From an uncultured Oligoflexales bacterium (GTDB taxonomy: Bacteria; Bdellovibrionota_B; Oligoflexia; Oligoflexales; JAPPIL01): a stretch of 64,000 nt of DNA. Below, piece after piece: positions 55,683-64,000 of the stretch (its first letter is position 1; each line of letters opens with the position of its first letter). The notes below the pieces were generated by a model that worked only from the letters and a program-made list of their open reading frames with translations, did no database searches and had not been told where the DNA came from. The DNA lies in assembly GCA_958296095.1 (NCBI GenBank), contig OY282434.1, positions 620,001-684,000 of the forward strand. The letters are read 5' to 3'. A program made the position numbers and the translations under genes.

Positions 55683-56885
55683 GATTGGAGCTAGGGAGCT
55701 TGCTACGCGCTACGCGCTACGCGATGCTTTTTGTAACGCTCGCTTCCTAGCTCGCTCCTTGTCCTCAGACCTCTCGGCTATTGCGCTCAGGTTTGCCTGC
55801 TAGCCTCTTTGCTTGCTCTCAGGCTCCTCGGCTGTTGCGTTCAAGCTTGTCATCAGAACCTATGCCTGTCCTCATATTTCTCGCGGTTGCCCTCACCTCT
55901 TGCCTACCGAGAGCTCCATGAACGGTGCACCTCGCCCAGCTGCGCTGCGACTCTTTGTATCGCTCGCCTTACGAGACTGTTTGCCGCTTTCTCGCTCCCT
56001 CGCTGCTTGTGCTCTGATCTCCCTGTGTTGCGCTGAGGCTTGTCCTTTAGCCCCTCTTCCTGTTTTCAAACCTCTTGGCTGTCGCGTTGAGACTTGCTCA
56101 CCGAGAGCTCCATGAACGGTGCGGCGAGACCGTACGAAAACTCGACCATAAATACTGCCATATTGCTGTGAGATTATGATTTTGCACGAGGCATGTGCTT
56201 ATTATCCGTTCGGGGGGAGAGTTTCTCGGTAGGGCTGCGCCTCGCCAAGACAACGGAGATACGGGCTAAGGAAGGTCTTTGCTACGCGGCTTTTTGTAAC
56301 GCTCGCTTCCTAGCTCCCTCGCTGCTTGTCACCAGACCACTCGCTATTGCGTTCAGTTTATTTCTTTGCACAAGGCATGTACTTGCACCTAACTCAAGGG
56401 AGAGTTTCTCGGCAGGTCTGTGCCGTGGCGCGCTACGCGCTACGCGGCTCTTTGTAACGCTCGCTTCCTAGCTCGCTGCTTATCCTCTAGTCTCTCTGCA
56501 TCCTCTCTCTGCTTGTTCTCAGACCTCTCGTTATTGCGTTCAGGCTTGTCTACCGAGGGCTTTATGAACGGCAGAGCGAGACCGTGCGAAAACTCGACCA
56601 CAGATATTGCCATATTGCCGTCAGTTTATTTTTTTTGCACAAGGCATGTGCCTATACCTGCTGAGGTCGGGTTTCTCGGCAGGTCTGCGCTCTGCCAAGA
56701 CAACGGAGATACGGGCTAAGGAACTAGCTCCGCTTGGGTTTGCATCAGAACCCCTTGCTTGCTCCCAAGCCTCTCGACTGTTGCGTTCAAGCTTGCCATC
56801 AAACCTCTCGGCTGTTGCATTCAGGCTTGCTCACAGAGAGCTCCATGAACGGCAGGGGCATGCTTGGGAAAATTGGCTGAAATCT
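55683..56885. repeat. Dispersed modular repeat island at 3' side of rpn copy 2
   Basis: It contains mixed modules: GCTACGCGCTACGCG palindromic units, the CGCTCGCTTCCTAGCTC module, and three core modules in plus orientation, with arms from about 55908, 56107 and 56550. The 3' third, from about 56332 on, is nearly identical to 58701-59309, at a distance of 2,369 bp. The end has the conserved GAGAGCTCCATGAACGGCAG junction and CTTTAATTTTTTAATTTTCG shared with the other rpn loci. Confidence 0.9.
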
Positions 56886-57008
56886 TTAATTTTTTAATTT
56901 TCGCTTGAGTGCCGTCAGCTCTTTCTTGGTCAATTGCAGAAATTTGCACACCTGAGCATCAGGCACACCATCGCTAAGCATTAGCTGAGCAGCCTCCATC
57001 TGCTTCTG

Positions 57009-57092
57009 CTCGATACCCCGCTCGATACCCCGCTCGATACCCCGCTCGATACCACGCTCGATACCCTGCTCGATACCCTGCTCGATACCCTG
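57009..57092 (-). repeat. 12-bp tandem repeat in rpn copy 2 (7 units)
   Basis: CTCGATACCCCG-type units encode GIER or GIEQ tetrapeptides. The equivalent place in rpn copy 1 has 24-bp units and in copy 3 has a mix, so the array is variable in length between copies. Confidence 0.9.
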
Positions 57093-57680
57093 TTGCTTGC
57101 CCTTGCGGAGTCCTTGTCGCAGGCCCTGTTGTTTTGCCCTGTCAAAGCCAAATTCTATCGTCGGCATAAGTCTCTCCTCCTCCTTCAGCCGTGGAAAACG
57201 CTTGCGCTCCACCTGCGCAAACCCCTCCCTGCCGTAAGCCTTATCGGCACACTCACAGTAATCCATTAACACACTCAACACAAACCCCCTCTCCTGCCGT
57301 GGAAGCAGACGTGCCTTTTTGAGAATCTTGACCACCACCTCCTCGTCCAAGTCCCAGTAGTTGCGCATGCCGAACAGCGCTAAACTGACCGCCTCCCCGC
57401 CTCGCCGCATACGACGATAGGACAAGGCATGAAAGTTAACCAGCAGACTGTGAAAATTGGGCAAGCGCTTGAATTTCCGCTTCAGTTCTGCGGATGCACC
57501 CTGCTGTTGCAGTGCCCAGCTGAGGTAGTCAGAGGGGACCATGGCTCGCTTGTCTTGGCAGCAGGTGACGATGATAGACAGGATAATGCCACCCGTCTCT
57601 TGGGCGATGGCGTTGTAGTAGCCCAACATCTGGCGGATAGCGTTGTTGTCACGATAGCTCTTGTGTTCCAAGATGATGGA

Positions 57681-57787
57681 GCTACGCACGACTCTATTGT
57701 AACGCTCGCTTGCTAGCTCGCTGCTTGCCCTCAGACCTCCCTGTATTGCGTTCAAGCTTGCCATCAGAACCTATGCCTGTCCTTGCC
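57681..57787. repeat. Repeat module inserted inside rpn copy 2
   Basis: The insert reads GCTACGCACGACTCTATTGT, then AACGCTCGCTTGCTAGCTCG, then the TTGCGTTCAAGCTTGCCATC unit and CCTATGCCTGTCCTTG. All parts recur in the intergenic islands. It keeps the flanking reading frames in phase except for one TAG. Confidence 0.85.
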
Positions 57788-57998
57788 CCCTAGCGCCCGT
57801 GGCCACGCTTTCCATGATTTTCAGTCGTCCCCAGTCAAAGAGGGCATAGAAGCTGGGGGTAAGGAGCACCTTGAGCAGGGATCGACAGTAATCAGGCCGC
57901 TTGAAGATTTTCTTGAACAAGCTGTCGTGTGGATAGGAGGGTCGGGAGTTGCACGCGACTTTTTGCCGCTTCCTAGCTCCACTGCGCCGTTTTGTCAT

Positions 57999-59254
57999 GA
58001 TTATTCCTAGTATGTTGCCTCTATAGATAAGGTAGCACGTGACAGAGGTGTTTGGCTACGCACGGCTCTTTGTATCGCTCGCTTCCTAGCTCGCTCCTTG
58101 TTCTCAGATCTCCCTGTATTGCGTTGAGGCTTGTCCTTTAGCCCCTCTTCCTGTTTTCAAACCTCTTGGCTGTCGCGTTGAGACTTGCTCACCGAGAGCT
58201 CCATGAACGGCGGGGCGAGGCCGTTCGCTGCCCGCGACTCTTTGTAACGCTCGCTTGCTAGCTCGCTGCATGTTCTCAGATCTCCCCGTATTGCGTTCAG
58301 GCTTGCCCTCAGAACCTATGCCTGTCCTCAGGTTTCTCGCGGCTGCCCCCATCTCTTGCCCACCGAGAGCTCCATGAAGGGCGAGGCGAGACCGTACGAA
58401 AACTCGACCACAGATATTGCCAATACTGCAACCAGATTATTTTTTGCACAAGGCATGTGCTTGCACTTATCTCATGGGCGAGTTTCTCGGTAGGTACTGC
58501 GCCTCGCCAAGACAACGGAGGCACGGGCTAAGTGGTATCCTTGCCCTCAGGCTTCTTGCTATTGCGATCAGGCTTGCCCCCAAGTCTCTCGGCTGTTGCC
58601 CCCACCTCTTGCCCACCGAGAGCTCCGTGAAGGGCGCGGCGAGGCCGTTCGCTGCGCTACGGCTTTCTATATCGCTCGCTTGCTAGCTCGCTGCTTGTTC
58701 CCAGACCACTCGCTATTGCGTTCAGTTTATTTCTTTGCACAAGGCATGTACTTGCACCTAACTCAAGGGAGAGTTTCTCGGCAGGTCTGTGCCGTGGCGC
58801 GCTACGCGCTACGCGGCTCTTTGTAACGCTCGCTTCCTAGCTCGCTGCTTATCCTCTAGTCTCTCTGCATCCTCTCTCTGCTTGTTCTCAGACCTCTCGT
58901 TATTGCGTTCAGGCTTGTCTACCGAGGGCTTTATGAACGGCAGAGCGAGACCGTGCGAAAACTCGACCACAGATATTGCCATATTGCCGTCAGTTTATTT
59001 TTTTTGCACAAGGCATGTGCCTATACCTGCTGAGGTCGGGTTTCTCGGCAGGTCTGCGCTCTGCCAAGACAACGGAGATACGGGCTAAGGAACTAGCTCC
59101 GCTTGGGTTTGCATCAGAACCCCTTGCTTGCTCCCAAGCCTCTCGACTGTTGCGTTCAAGCTTGCCATCAAACCTCTCGGCTGTTGCATTCAGGCTTGCC
59201 GACCGAGAGCTCCATGAACGGCAGGAGCATGCTTGGGAAAATTGGCTGAAATCT
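57999..59254. repeat. Dispersed modular repeat island between rpn copies 2 and 3
   Basis: Core modules in plus orientation begin at about 58190, 58357, 58606 and 58917. One has AAACTCG (58400-58406) paired with CGAGTTT (58479-58485). 58208-58354 is nearly identical to 60576-60722, and 58701-59254 repeats 56332-56885. The repeat at about 57955-58000 also supplies the first codons of rpn copy 2. Confidence 0.9.
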
Positions 59255-60325
59255 TTAATTTTTTAATTTTCGCTTGAGTGCCGTCAGCTCTTTCTTGGTC
59301 AATTGTAAAAATTCGCATACCTGAGCCTCAGACACACCCTGTGCCAGCATACGGGCGGCGGCATCTTGGCGGCTCTGCTCGATACCCTGCTCAATGCCCT
59401 GTTGCCTGCCCTTCTCAATGCCCTTCTGCAAGCCCAGCTGTTCGCCCTGCTCTATGCCCTTCTGCAAGCCGCGTCGCTCAGCTCGCTCCAGTCCAAAATA
59501 CATCGTTGGCACGAATCGCTCCTCCTCTCGCTTGTGCGGCCAGCGCTTACGATCAACACGATCAAAATCCTGGCGCTTCACCCCCCTATCGGCCGCATCA
59601 CAATAATCCATTAGCATGTTACCCAAAAGCTGCGCCTCTCCTCGTTCAAGCCCTTCAATTTTCTCAATGATCAACGCTATCTTATCTTCGTCCATACCCC
59701 ACAACTCCGCCATAACATAGATGATGATAGCACTGCTCCCCGCCTTCGTCCACAGCTCGCTGAGGGGCGGTTTTCTGAGATTGAATACCTTGCAGCGCAT
59801 CACCGGCAAGTCATCCGCTAGCGCTGCCAGCTCTGGCGGAATCTCCTCGCTGCCAAACTCCCAACTGAGGTAATCCTGTGGCGGCTCGTAGTCCTTATCC
59901 TTGCAACAAAGCAAAATTACAGGAATAATCAACTCATAGGGTTCGCCTGGCTGCCGCGTTCGCCTTTTGCTGCGCGCCTTGCATTCCGCCACGTAATATT
60001 CCATGGCTTGCAAGACAGCATCACGATCCTTATAGCTCTTATGCTCAAGAATTATTGACAGGATAACGATCCTGTTTGTGATGCCCCACAAAGGTAGCTG
60101 CACTATGATGTCGGTGCGTAATTCACCTCCCGGCCCCTTGATAAGCACACTGTCTCTGATGACCAGCTTGTCGACAACAAACATAGCAAAGGCCGCTTCT
60201 GAAAAAACTAATCGCAATAATCCAATAAGATATTTCTTTTGTTTAAAAACCATCTTAAAGAATTCATCATGGGGATTATGCGCTCTTCTCCTAGCTCTTT
60301 TCGCAGCTCGTTTTCGCTTGATCAC
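59255..60325 (-). CDS. Rpn-family recombination-promoting nuclease, copy 3
   Basis: About 356 residues, nearly identical to copy 1 over the first 290, with intact PD-(D/E)xK residues (ELRTDIIVQLP, SIILEHKSYKD). The C-terminal repeats are shorter (EQGEQLGLQKGIEKG). The tail (DAAARMLAQGVSEAQVCEFL) differs from that of copies 1 and 2. GTG at 60325 has GGAGG seven bases upstream, and an extended -10 (TGCTATACT) is at 60365-60370. Bracketed by repeats with the same junctions as copy 1. Confidence 0.9.
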   Translation of the reverse strand: MIKRKRAAKRARRRAHNPHDEFFKMVFKQKKYLIGLLRLVFSEAAFAMFVVDKLVIRDSVLIKGPGGELRTDIIVQLPLWGITNRIVILSIILEHKSYKDRDAVLQAMEYYVAECKARSKRRTRQPGEPYELIIPVILLCCKDKDYEPPQDYLSWEFGSEEIPPELAALADDLPVMRCKVFNLRKPPLSELWTKAGSSAIIIYVMAELWGMDEDKIALIIEKIEGLERGEAQLLGNMLMDYCDAADRGVKRQDFDRVDRKRWPHKREEERFVPTMYFGLERAERRGLQKGIEQGEQLGLQKGIEKGRQQGIEQGIEQSRQDAAARMLAQGVSEAQVCEFLQLTKKELTALKRKLKN

Positions 60326-60370
60326 CAAGTCACCTCCATAAATTTACAGAATGCACCCAGGGATAGTATA

Positions 60371-61130
60371 GCATTTCTGTGCCAGCTGCGCTTCGGCTTT
60401 CTATATCGCTCGCTCTACGAGGCTTCCTTGCCGCTTCCTAGCTCCCTCGCTCCTCGTCCTCAGATCTCCCTGTATTGCGTTGAGGCTTGCCCCCGAGCCT
60501 CTCATTATTGCGTTTAAGCTTGCCCCCAAGCCTTCTCGCGGTACCCCCACCTCTTGCCGACCGAGAGCTCCATGAACGGCGGGGCGAGGCCGTTCGCTGC
60601 CCGCGACTCTTTGTAACGCTCGCTTGCTAGCTCGCTGCATGTTCTCAGATCTCCCCGTATTGCGTTCAGGCTTGCCCTCAGAACCTATGCCTGTCCTCAG
60701 GTTTCTCGCGGCTGCCCCCATCTTTTGCCTACCGAGAGCCCCATGAAGGGCACGGCGAGACCGTATGAAAACTCGACCACAGATATTGCCAACACCATAA
60801 TCAGTTTATTTCTTTGCACAAGGCATGTGCTTATACATATTCGTGGGGAGTTTCTCGGTAGGTCTTCGCCGTGCCCAGCTGCGCTGCGCGGCTCTTTGTA
60901 TCGCTCGCTTCCTAGCTCGCTGCATGTTCTCAGACCTCTCGTTGTTGCGTTTAGATTATTTTTTTGCATAGGGCATGTGCTCACAACCTATTTTAGGGAG
61001 AGTTGCACGCGGCTTCCTTGCCGCTTGCTCTACGAGGCTTTTTTGCCGCTTTCTAGCTCCAGGTCTGCGCCGTGCCAAGACAACGGAGACTTGCGTCGCT
61101 TTGTGAAACAGATCAATGTGTGATTGTAAG
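60371..61130. repeat. Dispersed modular repeat island at 5' side of rpn copy 3
   Basis: It begins with CAGCTGCGC, as next to rpn copy 1, then TATCGCTCGCTCTACGAGGC and minisatellite units. Core modules run from about 60560 and 60728, the latter with ATGAAAACTCGACC and later GGGGAGTTTCTCGGTAGG. It ends with CCAAGACAACGGAGAC near 61075, just before the lipoprotein gene. Confidence 0.88.
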
Positions 61131-61138
61131 CCTTGCTC

Positions 61139-61834
61139 CTACGTTTTGAGGTGATCACAATTACCCGAATACTTGCCTTTGGTATCTCGAACACGCTCGA
61201 TGACCTTCCCCATTTTCTGGTCGGTAATCTTTAATTCTTCTAGTTTGGAAATAAGCTTATCAACTCGCCCCCACCGCTGAATGAACTCTGTTGGCAAAGA
61301 ACCTACTACCGGCACAAGAGCCGTTGTGGCAGATTGAGCTACTGTTGGACCAATTTTCTCACCTTCTTGTCTACCCCTTACAAGATAGTAGACAGTCTTA
61401 GCGCCCTTTATCATAAAACCAACACCAACACCAATAACCATAAAATCGTGGACAGTCTTAGCATCTAACATCGCTCCAGCAGCACGGCCAACTAATACTG
61501 TGGCAATAAGGGCTACCGCGAAAACAGCCAAACGTTCGGGGTACCCCACATAGCGCATGGTACTTGAGAGTTGCCCCCTGCTCAACGAGCCATTGACCGT
61601 CAACAAGCGGCGGTCGCTGAGGTTGTGGGAGGAGGTTCGTAGCACACAAAAGCCCTCTTTCTTTTGAGTTCCGCCAGGAAGTGTCTTGACCCCATTTTCC
61701 ACAACCAACATCGTGCCATCCCCTGAGACAGCAAAATCGGGATCACTGACCGGCTCTTGATAGGGCTTTTGTGCCCCCTTGCAAGCGGTAAACAACATCA
61801 ACACAAACAAAAACCACATGACAATCCTCCTCAT
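61139..61834 (-). CDS. Predicted lipoprotein with internal hydrophobic pair
   Basis: A 231-residue protein with lipobox LFTAC (Cys18). Two hydrophobic segments near residues 103-125 and 130-150 (LAVFAVALIATVLVGRAAGA and FMVIGVGVGFMIKGA) are followed by a charged helical tail. This matches the plan of the lipoprotein at 10258-10893. Function unknown. Its ATG is downstream of GGATTGTC-like sequence with AGGAGG. The 246 bp up to the methyltransferase gene contains a T-rich run near 61880 and no clear gene. Confidence 0.72.
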   Translation of the reverse strand: MRRIVMWFLFVLMLFTACKGAQKPYQEPVSDPDFAVSGDGTMLVVENGVKTLPGGTQKKEGFCVLRTSSHNLSDRRLLTVNGSLSRGQLSSTMRYVGYPERLAVFAVALIATVLVGRAAGAMLDAKTVHDFMVIGVGVGFMIKGAKTVYYLVRGRQEGEKIGPTVAQSATTALVPVVGSLPTEFIQRWGRVDKLISKLEELKITDQKMGKVIERVRDTKGKYSGNCDHLKT

Positions 61835-62080
61835 TGGCGCAATTCACTAAACACATTCCTCTATGGGACAGTTCGGCGTTTTTTTTTTTTTGCCATTAGC
61901 TCTTTTTAATTTCTAAAAATATCGGTGGGTTATGGCTTGCTGTGGGCGGTGCCGCGTCCAGTAGGCAGGCTACACCACGGTTACTCTCTGTCGTAGCGGA
62001 GCTAGGGTTGCGAGGCAAGATTTCGCTACCTTCAAGACTAATAGTCTTACCTGATCGGACGAAACGGCATGGGGGGCACA

Positions 62081-64000
62081 ATGCGCGCGAAACGCCAGGT
62101 TGACATCGAGGTTAACGAGCACAAAAGAAAAAAGAGAAAGAATAACCCTGCTATTGGTTTAGTCAATACTAAAACCGAACCGCTCAATGGTGGGAAAAAA
62201 CAAACATATAGCTATGATCCGCATCTTTCTCCGCAATTACAGTGGGCCGGCAAGCAAGAGCGCACTTCTTTTGCTGTGCCGACAGTATCGTTACATACGC
62301 ACGAAAAAATTGACCCGCGGGCGATCATCGAGCGCGTGCGCAAGACTAACTCGGTAAATTATGTGCAGATGTCGCTGTTCAAAGATGAACAAATTATCCC
62401 GGAAAAATACGATATTGACTTCTACAAACACGATAAAAATTGGAGTAACCGCCTTATCGCTGGTGATTCGTTGTTAGTGATGAATTCGCTACTCGTCAAA
62501 GAGGGTATGGCTGGCAAGGTGCAATGTATCTATATCGACCCTCCCTATGGCATCAAATATGGCTCAAACTTTCAGCCATTCACCCACAAGCGTGATGTCA
62601 AGGACGGCAAAGACCTGGAAGACTTGACCTCAGAACCAGAAATGCTCAAGGCTTTTCGTGATACCTGGGAACTCGGTATCCATTCCTATCTTGCCTACCT
62701 GCGTGATCGCTTACTGCTGGCAAGAGAGTTGCTGACCGACAGCGGCTCGTGCTTTGTGCAGATTTCTGACGAAAATGTGCATTTTGTGCGTTGCATCATG
62801 GATGAAATTTTTGGGAAAGAAAATTTTGTTTCTGAGATAGTTTTCAGAAAGAAGCAAATGCCACTTGGCACAAAACATATGGAAACATCATCAGATTTCA
62901 TTATTTGGTATGCACGCAAGAAAGATAACCTCAGATATAGACAACTTTACCTATTTAAAAATATAGAAGGGAACAGCATTTGGAATTGGGTTGAACTCAC
63001 TGATGGAACCAGACGACAACTCACGAAAGAAGAGATAAACAACCATAAGATACTGCCTAGTAGCAAAATTTTTCGGAATAAATTTCTTACGGAAAGCAAA
63101 AATGCCACGGGACATTTCCAATACGATGTTTCGTATCACGGTGAGACATTTAATCCTAAAAACAAGGGTAAGAGGTGGGTGACACATAAAGATGGAATGA
63201 AGAGGCTTATGCATAATAACAGAGTTGTAAAGCGCGGTAACTCACTCGAATACGTATTGTATTACGATGACTATTCAGTGACAACTCTAATGAATGTATG
63301 GCAAGACACAGGTAGCCCCTCAGATATGAGGTACGTCGTCCAAACCAATACTTCTGTCATCCAACGTTGCCTCCTCATGACCACCGACCCAGGTGACCTG
63401 GTGCTCGATCCTACCTGTGGTAGTGGCACAACTTCCTATGTCGCTGAGCAATGGGGTAGGCGGTGGATTACCTGTGATACCTCGCGAGTTGCGATCACCT
63501 TGGCCAAGCAACGTTTGCTGACTGCGGTATATGATTACTATAAACTGGAAAATCCCTACGAGGGCGTGAGCAGTGGTTTTCAATACCAAAAAGTGCCCCA
63601 TGTAACGCTCGGTGCAATTGCTAATGATGAGCCTGCCAAAGAAGAAATACTTTATGACAAACCACTTAAAGACAACAAAAAAAAGCGGGTGAGTGCGCCA
63701 TTCACAGTGGAAGCCGTGCCTGCACATACGGTACAGAGTATTACACACGAGACAAAAACAACATCACGGTTGTACGAGTGGTTGGATGAAGTAGAAAGAT
63801 CGGGGATCCGGGGTAAAAAAGGCATTGCTACCGACATGAAGTTTGTCAGATTAGAAACCCTACGCGGTTTTAAGTATCTGCATGCCGAAGGTGAAACAAC
63901 TAACCCTCGCCGCGTGGTAATTTCTTTTGGCTCAGAGCATGCACCGTTGGATAAAAGACAGGTGGAACTAGCACTACAGGAAGCCCAGCAATTGTCTCCG
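62081..64000 (+). CDS. Site-specific DNA-methyltransferase, beta class, type III Mod-like (3' end outside window)
   Basis: The frame is open from the ATG at 62081, which has GGGGGG five bases upstream, to the end of the window (640 codons). Motif IV DPPY is at residues 153-156, and the SAM-binding motif DPTCGSGTT is at 443-451. The order IV before I marks the beta class, used by type III Mod proteins and many N6-adenine methyltransferases. Between them is a long target-recognition-like insert (about 250-420). The N-terminus is basic (EHKRKKRKNN). A restriction or helicase partner would lie beyond 64000. Confidence 0.9.
   Translation, partial: MRAKRQVDIEVNEHKRKKRKNNPAIGLVNTKTEPLNGGKKQTYSYDPHLSPQLQWAGKQERTSFAVPTVSLHTHEKIDPRAIIERVRKTNSVNYVQMSLFKDEQIIPEKYDIDFYKHDKNWSNRLIAGDSLLVMNSLLVKEGMAGKVQCIYIDPPYGIKYGSNFQPFTHKRDVKDGKDLEDLTSEPEMLKAFRDTWELGIHSYLAYLRDRLLLARELLTDSGSCFVQISDENVHFVRCIMDEIFGKENFVSEIVFRKKQMPLGTKHMETSSDFIIWYARKKDNLRYRQLYLFKNIEGNSIWNWVELTDGTRRQLTKEEINNHKILPSSKIFRNKFLTESKNATGHFQYDVSYHGETFNPKNKGKRWVTHKDGMKRLMHNNRVVKRGNSLEYVLYYDDYSVTTLMNVWQDTGSPSDMRYVVQTNTSVIQRCLLMTTDPGDLVLDPTCGSGTTSYVAEQWGRRWITCDTSRVAITLAKQRLLTAVYDYYKLENPYEGVSSGFQYQKVPHVTLGAIANDEPAKEEILYDKPLKDNKKKRVSAPFTVEAVPAHTVQSITHETKTTSRLYEWLDEVERSGIRGKKGIATDMKFVRLETLRGFKYLHAEGETTNPRRVVISFGSEHAPLDKRQVELALQEAQQLSP

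Larger units (their letters stand above)
56886..57998 (-). pseudogene. Rpn-family nuclease, copy 2, disrupted by a repeat element
   Basis: The N-terminal half (SYPHDSLFKKIFKRPDYCRS onward) starts at 57998, behind a short repeat-encoded leader. It runs to an in-frame TAG at 57771-57773. The C-terminal part resumes in the same frame at SIILEHKSYRDNNAIRQMLG. About 100 bp of repeat (about 57681-57787) stands where the intact homologues encode about 22 residues including the catalytic Asp. The ExK part (EHK) remains. The C-terminal tail has seven GIER/GIEQ repeats. Likely inactive unless the stop is read through. Confidence 0.85.

Noticed and set aside
56420-56719. Identical 99-codon frames at 56420 and 58789
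   Set aside because: They are repeat-encoded and identical because of the segmental duplication; there is no codon bias or ribosome binding site.

Overview
The window reads as a chromosome segment of a free-living or host-associated Gram-negative bacterium of the old 'deltaproteobacterial' grade, most likely Myxococcota or a neighbour. This placement is an inference from gene content: a Ser/Thr kinase with the HRDISPQN catalytic loop and a PEGA-like tail, a bactofilin, FadI/FadJ beta-oxidation enzymes, a 2-oxoglutarate dehydrogenase set and a large number of predicted lipoproteins. GTG and TTG starts are common. Housekeeping genes are mostly intact and tightly packed, with many 1-10 nt overlaps. 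They are separated by islands of a dispersed, modular repeat.

Layout. 1-425 repeat. 426-3874 (-): two lipoproteins (one with a long Glu tract), epmA, an unknown gene and a 33-residue basic protein. 4061-9162 (+): HAMP membrane protein, rlmN, fadI, fadJ. 9335-12436 (-): trypsin-like lipoprotein, lipoprotein, gltA. 12544-13317 (+): tatC. 13318-15053: large repeat island. 15054-16799 (-): dsbD. 16910-17242 (+): an isolated rplX. 17363-21720: two lipoprotein metalloproteases of the HExxH class and two other lipoproteins, with a repeat island between. 21947-24059 (+): type IV pilin and a tandem pair of coiled-coil PD-(D/E)xK proteins. 24130-27769 (-): histidine kinase and lon. 28175-35376 (+): rplM-rpsI, bactofilin, lipoprotein, then sucB-lpd-sucA in the unusual order E2-E3-E1. 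35440-38088: secreted protein, tRNA-Pro(GGG) on the minus strand, lytic transglycosylase. 38089-44862: repeats, the first rpn nuclease, lipoproteins, a retropepsin-like protease operon and gene remnants. 44863-47197 (-): tmk-holB-ricT. 47333-49210 (+): Ser/Thr kinase. 49259-50317 (-): rpsR-rpmB-small basic protein-rpsT. 50550-55682 (+): rpsA with a long acidic repeat tail, lapA-like, rsmB, PLD-like, lipoprotein. 55683-61138: repeats with two more rpn loci. 61139-61834 (-): lipoprotein. 62081-64000 (+): 5' part of a beta-class DNA methyltransferase.

The most unusual content is the repeat system. Its core module is about 150-180 bp and carries three pairs of complementary arms. The innermost pair changes in a compensatory way between copies, and the two outer pairs are interleaved rather than nested. 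The module joins to other modules: a TAGGAAGCGAGCG/TACAAA module and a roughly 34-bp 'TTGCGTTCAGGCTTG' module. All three Rpn-family nuclease genes are bracketed by it with conserved junctions, and one rpn gene has been broken by a repeat that nevertheless keeps the reading frame. This resembles REP/RAYT or Rickettsia palindromic element systems, but with an Rpn nuclease as the candidate partner. That link is an inference from position.
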